Source: JBBQXY01 sp051004815
GTDB lineage: Bacteria > Chloroflexota > Ktedonobacteria > Ktedonobacterales > Ktedonobacteraceae
NCBI GenBank assembly: GCA_051004815.1
Contig: JBPCJY010000254.1
Coordinates: 1-20,222, forward strand
Length of the DNA stretch: 20,222 nucleotides
Reading direction: 5' to 3'
A model generated the notes under the pieces. It worked only from the letters and a program-made list of their open reading frames with translations. It was not told the origin of the DNA and searched no databases. Below are positions 14,570-20,222 of the stretch, piece after piece (the stretch's first letter is position 1; every line of letters starts with the position of its first letter). The translations under genes were made by a program, and so were the position numbers.

Positions 14570-14943
14570 CACTCTCAAATATATTCGCGCTACTAATTGG
14601 TTTAGCCTTGATCGGCGGCATTGCCTGGTACTTCTGGGGACCGCGTAAGGGCGGGGTGCGGGCTGCAACGACATCGACTGGCTATCAAGAAGCGATGGTG
14701 CTGGTGAAGGGGGGATATACGCCTGATGTGATCGTCGTGCAGCACGGCAAGCCGGTGCGCCTGAACTTCCGGCGTGAAGAAACGGCAGCCTGCTCGGAGA
14801 TGGTCATCTTCAACGCTTTCGGGAAGAGCGCACAGCTCCCGACGGGCGAGACGGTTCCGGTGGAATTCCTACCAGAGAAGGCAGGCGAGTATGAGTTTTC
14901 CTGCCAGATGGGTATGTTCCGCGGCAAATTGATTGTCGAGTAA
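14566..14943 (+). CDS. Membrane-anchored cupredoxin coupled to copA
   Basis: A 125-residue protein: an N-terminal membrane helix (about 5-25), a short linker, and a cupredoxin-like domain (about 42-125). Candidate copper ligands are Cys76 (AACSEMVIF) and the C-terminal loop FSCQMGMFRG with Cys113, Met115 and Met117. A Cys/Met site suits Cu(I) rather than a blue type 1 centre. Related small cupredoxins are often encoded beside CopA. The start ATG overlaps the copA stop by 4 bp (ATGA at 14566-14569), which strongly implies translational coupling. The likely role is to receive copper exported by CopA at the outer membrane face; this is inferred from context. Confidence 0.9.
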   Translation: MTLSNIFALLIGLALIGGIAWYFWGPRKGGVRAATTSTGYQEAMVLVKGGYTPDVIVVQHGKPVRLNFRREETAACSEMVIFNAFGKSAQLPTGETVPVEFLPEKAGEYEFSCQMGMFRGKLIVE

Positions 14944-15133
14944 ACCTGTTGACGAGTCTGCTGAGGAATCTGTGGTGAGGTGGCTCTCATCTTAGACAAT
15001 GGCAATCTCACTTTGTGCGGCGACTTGCATGTGAGAGATAGTACACTCAGCGGAATACGAAGAGATTGCAAAGAACAGTGCATGAGTTCTATGCGAGGAA
15101 CACAGAAGAGAGAACGAGACGAGGAGATACTTC

Positions 15134-16024
15134 ATGGTACGACTCTCCAAAATGCATGTTACAAGATATATCTTGATGCTGCTCACCTTCGTATTCCTGG
15201 GCCTGTTCGCTGCATGCGCAGGACCGCAACAGGCCCAGGACCCGGCAGGGACTTCTGCACAGGACCCACCCATGCCACAACTCACCGAAGCGACGCATGG
15301 CATACTGGATACGACAGGGACCGTCCCGCAGGGTTTCCTCGCGCAACTGAGATCACGATCTGATGACGTGCAAGCACAAGGGTATCAGATCGCGGTGATG
15401 TTCTTCAATGATCTGGCGAGTGACCCTCATCAGTTTGCCACCGCTGTCTTCAATAAAAATGGGATAGGATTTAAAGACACGAATAACGGTGTCCTCTTCG
15501 TCCTCTACCTCAAGAAGACAGGCAAAGATGGACCTGCTCCCTGGCTAGCCTACATTACAGGTGGAGGAATATCCGGAGCACTGCCAGATACGCTGATGGA
15601 CGACTACGTCCAAACCACTTTTGTCCCTGCACGTGCGCAAGGACAGTGGCAGGGTGGCCTTCTGGCTTTCTACGACAAGGTCTCCGCGGCTGAGCGTGAT
15701 CCAAGCGTAGCCAGGGAATGGCAGACCACTCATCCTAAGTCAGCTACTGCTACAAGCTCTTCAAATGCTACAACCAGCAGTCCAAACCCAGTACTACTAT
15801 TCATACTTGTGTCTATCGCTATCGCTGGATGGCTAGGAATAAGTGCCGTCGTCGCTTCTCGTCGGCGGGAGAATTTCTTCTACACGGCTTTCCGCCTCCT
15901 CGGGCGCATTCTATTTGTGCTTGTTTTGTTTAGTAGAGGAGGGGGAGGCTCTTCTCCTGGCAACGGTGGTTCAGGATCGTGGGGAGGCGGTGGCAATTCA
16001 TCCTCATCAGGTGGAGATGTGTAA
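15134..16024 (+). CDS. TPM-domain lipoprotein (YgcG-like)
   Basis: A 296-residue protein with a lipoprotein signal peptide (FAAC, Cys28), then a TPM domain (about 50-190) with the family's alternating pattern: ILDTTGTVPQGFLAQLRSRS, YQIAVMFFNDL, NNGVLFVLYLKK. A Ser/Thr-rich linker, a membrane helix (about 217-241), a second hydrophobic stretch (about 252-264) and a Gly/Ser-rich tail follow. TPM-plus-helix-plus-Gly-tail is the layout of the YgcG family, usually encoded with LemA, as here. The domain has been linked to phosphatase activity in some members and to photosystem repair in plants; the role here is unknown. The ATG at 15134 follows GAGGAGA at 15120-15126. An in-frame ATG at 15152 is the alternative. 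Confidence 0.88.
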   Translation: MVRLSKMHVTRYILMLLTFVFLGLFAACAGPQQAQDPAGTSAQDPPMPQLTEATHGILDTTGTVPQGFLAQLRSRSDDVQAQGYQIAVMFFNDLASDPHQFATAVFNKNGIGFKDTNNGVLFVLYLKKTGKDGPAPWLAYITGGGISGALPDTLMDDYVQTTFVPARAQGQWQGGLLAFYDKVSAAERDPSVAREWQTTHPKSATATSSSNATTSSPNPVLLFILVSIAIAGWLGISAVVASRRRENFFYTAFRLLGRILFVLVLFSRGGGGSSPGNGGSGSWGGGGNSSSSGGDV

Positions 16025-16050
16025 ATAGCATTGAAAGGAAAAATACTCGC

Positions 16051-16776
16051 ATGTTCGACCAAGAAAAGATCGCAAATGACGACAGAGGGTCAGCGTACAG
16101 CGCAAGGCCAGGCGACGATCGCACGTCGCCTACCTATGGCGAGATGACCAACGCTGGAATGAGAGAAAAAATGAACCCGCCGAAGCGTTTTTGGACTCCT
16201 ATCAAGATAAGTTCGGTAGTTGTTCTCGCCATTGTCGTGTTTGGTGGCTTTATTCTGATTAATCAAAATATCACCATCCAGCAACGGCAATACGACGTTC
16301 AAGGGAAGGTGGGCAATGTCTGGAATGAGGTAGATCGAGCATCACAACTGCTGCAACAGGATGCGGCGTTACTCAACTCTACCATCGCCTCCCAGAATGA
16401 TGCCATCACCAAAATTGCCCAGGCACGAAGTAATGCAGCGGCACTCAAAGCTGGTCAAGGCACATCTGATACCAATGCGGCTCTCGCTGCTTCAGGATTG
16501 ATGACAGGAGGGCTGCGTGTCTTTGTCGAGAACTATCCAGATTATGGCGTGGGGAGTAATGCGCACTCGGTGCTGGTGCAGACTGAAGGGTCCTTTAACC
16601 GTATCGAGTATGCACGAGAGCAGCTCATCAGCGAACAGACTGATTTCAATAAGTGGTTACTGAGCCAAATTCCCTTGAACCTGTTCTATCGTCCAGTGCA
16701 GATTTTGGGATCAAACGCCAATCCCGCTGAGCCGGTACCAGTGCCACGCTATGTGCAGCCTACACCGTCGCCGTAG
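16051..16776 (+). CDS. LemA-family-like membrane protein
   Basis: A 241-residue protein: a polar cytoplasmic N-terminus of about 47 residues, one membrane helix (about 51-70), then a long helical domain. The segment YDVQGKVGNVWNEVDRASQL (about 80-99) and the later FNRIEYAREQLISEQTDFNK with QIPLNLF resemble the helical bundle and the YN/FP motifs of LemA proteins, but the hallmark RR-x-DLIPNLV motif is absent, so it is a divergent member. A Pro-rich tail closes it. The start has GAAAGGAA at 16033-16040, 26 bp after the TPM gene stop, implying one operon. LemA function is not established; pairing with TPM proteins points to envelope maintenance. Confidence 0.75.
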   Translation: MFDQEKIANDDRGSAYSARPGDDRTSPTYGEMTNAGMREKMNPPKRFWTPIKISSVVVLAIVVFGGFILINQNITIQQRQYDVQGKVGNVWNEVDRASQLLQQDAALLNSTIASQNDAITKIAQARSNAAALKAGQGTSDTNAALAASGLMTGGLRVFVENYPDYGVGSNAHSVLVQTEGSFNRIEYAREQLISEQTDFNKWLLSQIPLNLFYRPVQILGSNANPAEPVPVPRYVQPTPSP

Positions 16777-16957
16777 TGGCAACGAACAGAGGAACGATGC
16801 TATCGGCTCCTTTCCTGCATGAGAAAACTTGACAGAACATATTCGACTGGCAACCTCTGTTCCGATGGAAGAACGATTTGCCAGGCACATCTCGCTAGGA
16901 GAAAAGCATGTCTCATCTCGACCAAACACGCCTGAAAAGGAACTGCTTATAATCTAT

Positions 16958-16974
16958 GAGCCATATTATGGCTC
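16958..16974. repeat. 17-bp palindrome overlapping the stop codon of the orphan regulator
   Basis: GAGCCATA-T-TATGGCTC is perfect. It includes the regulator's stop (TTA at 16966-16968 on the plus strand). It may act as a short transcription end signal between the two convergent units, but the loop is tiny and there is no T-run. The remaining 190 bp between the genes shows nothing else. Confidence 0.4.
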
Positions 16975-17700
16975 CCTCAGGAGATAGCCTATGTCAGTTC
17001 TGGTGAGAATATAGCGAGGATGTTTCGGATCAACTTCCAGCTTGCGCCGCAGGCGATGAATATGCACCTGGAGCAGGTGATTCTCACCGATGTGCTTCTT
17101 TCCCCAGGCGGACTCCAACAAGATTTCCTGGGGCACGACCTGCCTGGCATGTTGTGTAAGGGTAGCAATAAGACAAAACTCTATTGGCGTGAGTTCGACC
17201 TCCCGCCCAGCCATCGTCACGGTGTACTGCGAGTAATCGACTGTCAGATCTCCGATAGTCGTCGCTTCTCGCTGGGACAGAGCCCGTATGTGCTCGCGCG
17301 TTGTCAATCGCGCACGCATTGTCAGCCGTGTCCGTCTCAGCAATGCTCGTATTCGCGCCAGCAATTCATCCGTATTAAATGGTTTGGTTAAGCAATCATC
17401 TGCCCCGAGATCGAGAGCCTGGATCTTCATCTGATCTTGTCCATCTTTGAACAAACAGATGATTGGAATGGAAGAACTTTCCCGGATATGTTGGCACACA
17501 CTCAAACTGTCCAATTTCGGCATCATTACATCGAGAATGACAAGATCAGGTTTGCTCATCGCAACGTGGTCGAGAGCCTGCTGACCACCAGTTGCCAAAA
17601 GTACCTTATATCCCTCCAGCTTGAGATTACTGGTCATCAACCGCAAAAATTGAGGATCATCGTCAGCGACTACGACGGTTGTATTATGAGTCTGCTTCAT
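16966..17700 (-). CDS. Orphan OmpR-type response regulator with atypical receiver
   Basis: A 244-residue DNA-binding response regulator with no kinase beside it. The receiver (about 9-122) keeps the acidic pair D13/D14, the phosphoacceptor D57 (VILDVMMPKLD) and Lys106 (LTKPF). However, the switch Thr/Ser is Phe84 (IICLFKD in place of IxMLTA) and the aromatic switch Tyr is Cys103 (GADDCLTKPF), so signalling by phosphorylation is probably altered. The winged helix (about 148-244) is normal and ends in RTDIGYLLREP. The ATG at 17700 has AAGGGAAG directly upstream; the frame stays open to an ATG at 17871, but those extra 57 residues do not resemble a domain. It is divergent from the methyltransferase at 17982, with an 11-bp-phased repeat array between them. 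Confidence 0.9.
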   Translation of the reverse strand: MKQTHNTTVVVADDDPQFLRLMTSNLKLEGYKVLLATGGQQALDHVAMSKPDLVILDVMMPKLDSLSVCQHIRESSSIPIICLFKDGQDQMKIQALDLGADDCLTKPFNTDELLARIRALLRRTRLTMRARLTTREHIRALSQREATTIGDLTVDYSQYTVTMAGREVELTPIEFCLIATLTQHARQVVPQEILLESAWGKKHIGENHLLQVHIHRLRRKLEVDPKHPRYILTRTDIGYLLREP

Positions 17701-17865
17701 AACTTCCCTTGTTGATCCGGTTTGGAGTATCTCACGACAACTCTTGCTAAAATACGCTACTTTTTCACAAAGCATGCTCCATTTCTCTGCTTCCAGTCTG
17801 TTGTAGATTTGAGCTTCTCTCTTGAATGTAGCTTTCTTTCCTGATGATGCGCTGAATCTTTGCTG

Positions 17866-17882
17866 AGCCATCGCTGATGGCT
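17866..17882. promoter_or_regulatory. Palindrome in the divergent control region
   Basis: AGCCATC-GCT-GATGGCT is a perfect 7-bp inverted repeat with a 3-bp centre, between the orphan regulator and methyltransferase 1. It contains the ATG at 17877, a possible but unlikely start for the methyltransferase. It could be an operator; no known consensus is matched. Confidence 0.35.
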
Positions 17883-17917
17883 ACCACTCCATTAGCGAGG
17901 AAAGGGAGCCAGCATAC

Positions 17918-17956
17918 CCTCAGCACGCCCTCAGTTTATCCTCATAATGGCTTCAG
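17918..17956 (+). promoter_or_regulatory. Four direct repeats at exact 11-bp spacing (OmpR/PhoB-type operator)
   Basis: CCTCAG (17918), CCTCAG (17929), CCTCAT (17940) and CTTCAG (17951) lie exactly 11 bp apart, one helical turn each, 26-64 bp before the methyltransferase ATG at 17982. Tandem 11-bp direct repeats are the hallmark of PhoB/OmpR-family binding sites. The neighbouring divergent gene encodes such a regulator, so autoregulation and control of the methyltransferase is the simplest reading. A partial fifth unit (AGCCAG) sits at 17907. Confidence 0.6.
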
Positions 17957-17981
17957 CCTGATGCACCAAACTAAGAAGTGT

Positions 17982-18695
17982 ATGAATGAAACAGCCAGGC
18001 ACAAACTTGCCAACTTTCTTAAACTATTGCATCGCCATCGTGGTGAGCAGGCGGACGCGTATAACGAGGTCGCCGCTGTCTACGATAGTTTTACCCAGGT
18101 GTGGGATCAACACATTGCCGCTCCTGCATTAGCACGAATTACCCACCTGATCGAACAATGGGTACAACCTGGAGCGGTTGTGCTGGATGCAGGGGCTGGG
18201 ACGGGTGAACGGACCCTGGCCGTGTTACAGCACAGCCAACCGGGAAGTGTTATTGCACTCGATGCCTCGGAACGTATGCTGGCCGTTGCGCAAGCCAAAA
18301 TTGCCGATCCGCGCGTCCAATTTGTCCTGGGAGATGTGCAACATCTCCCGCATCACGAGAATACGTTCGATGTGGTACTCAGCACCTGGGTGATTGAAAT
18401 TATGGCTGATCCTCGCGCAGTAGTACAAGAATTCATCCGCGTCTTGAAGCCAGAGGGCATTGTGATCTATGCGTTTTGCAGCCTTCCAGAAGGTTCACCA
18501 GGAAAAGCACTCAGGTATGTCATCGAGAAGGTCTCTTCTAAAGAAGGTCCTTTGACGCATCTTCTTACCGAGGAGGAACGCCCATTTCATTCCTGTGAAC
18601 GCTCAAGTCTCGTGCAATTTGCTGGAGGACTCACGACAGTTGCGACCGTTGCAAAGTGTTGCAACGTCACGGATGCATTCATTCCCTGTATATGA
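17982..18695 (+). CDS. Class I SAM-dependent methyltransferase 1
   Basis: A 237-residue protein with a Rossmann-type methyltransferase core: motif I VLDAGAGTGERTL (from about 67), an acidic residue ending strand 2 (VIALDASERML), QFVLGDVQHLPHHENTFDVV (motif II/III region) and ALRVLKPEG-like RVLKPEGIVI. The short helical N-terminus with AYNEVAAVYDSF is the usual lead-in. The closest look is to UbiE/menaquinone-type methyltransferases, but the substrate cannot be told. The start is uncertain: 17982 has AAGAAG close upstream and lies after the operator repeats. ATGs at 17961 and 17877 are in frame, but they lack ribosome sites and the latter sits in a palindrome. It is convergent with methyltransferase 2, only 18 bp away. 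Confidence 0.85.
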   Translation: MNETARHKLANFLKLLHRHRGEQADAYNEVAAVYDSFTQVWDQHIAAPALARITHLIEQWVQPGAVVLDAGAGTGERTLAVLQHSQPGSVIALDASERMLAVAQAKIADPRVQFVLGDVQHLPHHENTFDVVLSTWVIEIMADPRAVVQEFIRVLKPEGIVIYAFCSLPEGSPGKALRYVIEKVSSKEGPLTHLLTEEERPFHSCERSSLVQFAGGLTTVATVAKCCNVTDAFIPCI

Positions 18696-18713
18696 CGTAA
18701 AAGAGAAGCGGGA

Positions 18714-19271
18714 TCATTCGGTATTCGCCACAATCTCCCACCCATACCATAGCCAATCGATTTTGAAAGCTTCTTCAGCAAGAGCCTGGTATCCTGCCTG
18801 CATACAGAGGGCATGCGCCTCCCCCAGGGTAAAGGCCTGCACGTACGTTCCTTCAACGCGTCGCACAATTCGCTCAAATACGTTCCAGGGAAAGGGAGGC
18901 GGCCTGCGTGCGTAATCTTCGAGGATCAGGATACCACCTGGTATCAGCAGTGTTCTCAATCCCTGGAGTGTTTCCAGAGGGGCACGCAGGTCGTGAAAAG
19001 CATTGGTGCAGGTAATGACATCGAATGAAGCAGGTTCAAACGGAAGATTGGCCCATTCACCTGGACCAACCTCCGCTTGTACGAAATGAATGTGCGATTG
19101 ATCTGGGAGCTTCACTCGTGCTTGCGCGAGCATATCCTGGCTGGCATCGACGCCAACAGCGTCCAAATTAGGGATATGCTGGCTGAGAAGTTCGAGCAGG
19201 CGGCCCGTACCGCAGGCGACATCCAGGACGCGCAGTTTCCGGTGGGATGACGCTGATGCAAACTGGAACAT
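18714..19271 (-). CDS. SAM-dependent methyltransferase 2, probably 5'-truncated
   Basis: A 185-residue methyltransferase core: motif I RVLDVACGTGRLLELL (from about residue 13), VGVDASQDMLAQA, HFVQAEVGPGEWANLPFE, FDVITCTNAFHDL, and LRTLLIPGGILILEDYARR. Upstream of the ATG at 19271 the frame stays open and coding-like for 17 more codons (reading VTERTLAHVLTLLEEN) until it meets the right end of an IS200/IS605 remnant near 19316-19325. So the usual 40-50 residue N-terminus has been lost at this junction. The internal ATG at 19271 has GAGGAG about 5 nt upstream and could still start a shortened protein. It is about as likely a pseudogene as a working enzyme. Confidence 0.75.
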   Translation of the reverse strand: MFQFASASSHRKLRVLDVACGTGRLLELLSQHIPNLDAVGVDASQDMLAQARVKLPDQSHIHFVQAEVGPGEWANLPFEPASFDVITCTNAFHDLRAPLETLQGLRTLLIPGGILILEDYARRPPPFPWNVFERIVRRVEGTYVQAFTLGEAHALCMQAGYQALAEEAFKIDWLWYGWEIVANTE

Positions 19272-19318
19272 ATTCTCCTCAAGGAGGGTAAGGACATGTG
19301 CAAGGGTTCTTTCGGTGA

Positions 19319-19477
19319 CTACTCCCTACGGCTAAAGCCGGTGGCTTCTGGAATGACACGGCATTGTAGTCCCAATGCCAAAATGTTTCCACTGGCATTC
19401 ACATCTCGATCAAGCGAAAGGAGGCAACACGGACAATGATAGGTACGCTCCGAGAGCGGCATCTTTTGCCGATGTCC
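19319..19477 (-). pseudogene. tnpB: TnpB C-terminal remnant of an IS200/IS605-family element
   Basis: Reading leftward from 19477, 52 codons and a TAG (19319-19321) encode the TnpB C-terminus: GHRQKMPLSERTYHCPCC, then LDRDVNASGNILALG. CPCC is the second half of the TnpB zinc finger, and DRDVNA carries the last RuvC catalytic Asp. Everything before this, including the first zinc-binding pair and the other catalytic acids, is absent. The homology stops at 19478, exactly where a short dispersed repeat begins. The fragment cannot encode a working nuclease. Confidence 0.88.
19329..19340. repeat. Subterminal hairpin of the IS200/IS605 right end
   Basis: CGGC-TAAA-GCCG forms a short hairpin within the last codons of the TnpB remnant. 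IS200/IS605 elements carry such subterminal hairpins, recognised by TnpA, next to the cleaved end. The true element end probably lies a few bases beyond, about 19313-19320. Confidence 0.6.
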
Positions 19478-19500
19478 ATTACCTGTCCCCCAGACAGGGT
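19478..19500. repeat. 23-bp dispersed repeat, second copy
   Basis: Identical over 23 nt to 2604-2626, including the CCTGTC-CCCCA-GACAGG hairpin. It abuts the breakpoint of the TnpB remnant. The match in two unrelated places and the junction position suggest the end of a mobile or recombining element. Confidence 0.75.
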
Positions 19501-19525
19501 TCCTGCTACACGTCTGCGAGGTATA

Positions 19526-19785
19526 GGGTGTATGAATGACTCTGCTGGGAAATTTTGTCCGGACAAGTGGACAAGGTCAGAAAAGTGATCGAAGGAATGG
19601 TAAAGACGTTTATGCATCTTTTACCCTTCACTGGACTGAGCTTAGAAGGGAAAATGAAGTATCCGCTTCTACATCTTTTCTGTGAATACGCTCGTCTATT
19701 CCGTTTTGCTATCCCGCTGTTCGCCTTGTTTCTTAGATGTACGGACATGCTATCAAAATTTCCCAGCAGAGTCATTCATACACCC
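19526..19785. mobile_element. MITE-like element, 260 bp, with 32-bp perfect terminal inverted repeats
   Basis: Positions 19526-19557 are the exact reverse complement of 19754-19785 (outer end GGGTGTATGAATGACTCTGC). The 196-bp interior encodes no recognisable transposase, so the element is non-autonomous and would need a transposase acting in trans. No target-site duplication is obvious: the flanks are GGTATA on the left and AATGGC on the right. The family is not identified. Confidence 0.8.
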
Positions 19786-20153
19786 AATGGCTACCGAGGT
19801 GTGGCCTTGATCGACCGCCGCCTGAGCAGCATCGAATTTGTCCAGCAGGTGCCTGGTTACTCCCTGGTTCTCGATGAATCCTCCCGCAGCGGCCAGCTGG
19901 ACGCATACTTTTCAGGACGAACTAGTCGGCTGGTGGACGCAGTCATCACTCGCCTGTGCTCGCGCCGTTCGAGGCGTGAGAGACGACGTTGGGTATCGCT
20001 CAGTCACTCCTCAGCAACGACTCAGCCCAGCATCAGGAAAGCGATCTATACTGGGCATCAGAAGCCGGGAAATCGTAGGGGAGAGAGACTGAGGGCCATG
20101 CCGGACATCACAAAAAACATCTCCATGCACAAGGAGTTAGGAGAAGCGCGACC
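19786..20153. other. Region of uncertain content between the MITE and the last gene
   Basis: Plus-strand frame 1 has no stop from 19540 to the window end, about 227 codons, running through the MITE interior and its right repeat. The possible start ATG at 19597 has an immediately adjacent GAAGGA. The translation after the MITE (GYRGVALIDRRLSSIEFVQQ and onward) becomes very Arg-rich and matches nothing I recognise. It may be a decayed gene fragment or chance. A short overlapping frame-2 frame (19838-20092) is no better supported. Confidence 0.25.
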
Positions 20154-20222
20154 ATGTCAATTATTGCGACGGCGATGCTCAATGGCATCATGCTTGTATG
20201 GTTTCTGCTCACCGGGCTGTCG
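20154..20222 (+). CDS. N-terminus of a membrane protein, cut by the window end
   Basis: Only 23 codons are visible. They read MSIIATAMLNGIMLVWFLLT followed by GLS, a hydrophobic first membrane helix. The ATG at 20154 has two purine-rich sites upstream (AAGGAG at 20131-20136 and TAGGAG at 20138-20143), the stronger sign that this is a real start. The WFxLTGLS pattern recalls the beginning of DUF4396 membrane proteins, but 23 residues are too few for a firm call. Confidence 0.5.
   Translation, partial: MSIIATAMLNGIMLVWFLLTGLS

Noticed and set aside
19506..19775. 89-residue minus-strand frame in the MITE-like element as a possible transposase
   Set aside because: It starts inside the terminal repeat and shows no DDE/DEDD motifs; the interior is too short for a transposase.
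1..20222. CRISPR array, tRNA, rRNA or riboswitch
   Set aside because: No regularly spaced repeat array, no tRNA-like cloverleaf, no rRNA sequence and no recognised riboswitch core was seen on either strand.

Overview
The window looks like chromosomal DNA from a soil or thermophilic Chloroflexota bacterium, most likely of the Ktedonobacteria. This is inferred from roughly 50% GC, short SHOCT membrane proteins, OmpR-type two-component pairs, copper/cupredoxin genes and IS200/IS605 debris. No rRNA, tRNA or marker gene is present to prove the taxon.

Left part (1-6830). A secreted FIMAH-like protein comes first. Next is an OmpR-type response regulator/histidine kinase pair (727-2584), then three small genes: a SHOCT membrane protein, a DUF302 protein and a second SHOCT-type protein. 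A 32-bp perfect inverted repeat and about 590 bp of non-coding DNA with eroded repeats follow. A second complete regulator/kinase pair (4701-6803) ends at a small terminator.

Middle part (6879-14943). On the minus strand lie a Met-rich cupredoxin-like lipoprotein, a membrane-anchored CuA-like cupredoxin, a close paralogue of the first SHOCT gene, and a 699-residue ABC1/UbiB-type kinase-like protein whose C-terminus resembles the L-2-amino-thiazoline-4-carboxylate hydrolase family. On the plus strand lie a small HMA-like protein missing one metal-binding Cys, a Cu(I) P-type ATPase with an N-terminal YHS domain (copA), and a membrane-anchored cupredoxin translationally coupled to it. Together they suggest handling of copper at the cell envelope, with the two-component systems as possible regulators.

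Right part (15134-20222). A TPM-domain lipoprotein and a LemA-like protein form the familiar YgcG/LemA-type pair. An orphan OmpR-type regulator with an atypical receiver faces a SAM-dependent methyltransferase across a shared upstream region containing four direct repeats at exact 11-bp spacing. A second methyltransferase has lost its N-terminus at the right end of an IS200/IS605 (tnpB) remnant. Then come a short repeat, a 260-bp MITE-like element with 32-bp perfect terminal repeats, a stretch of uncertain content, and the start of a membrane protein cut by the window end.

The strongest new signals are: (1) a 57-bp operator/promoter block, with three TCTTGAY direct repeats on helical phasing and a TATACT box, shared by the two SHOCT paralogues on opposite strands, with identical distance to the start codon; (2) the four-fold 11-bp operator next to the atypical regulator; (3) the kinase/hydrolase-like fusion; and (4) the mobile-element junctions at the right end.
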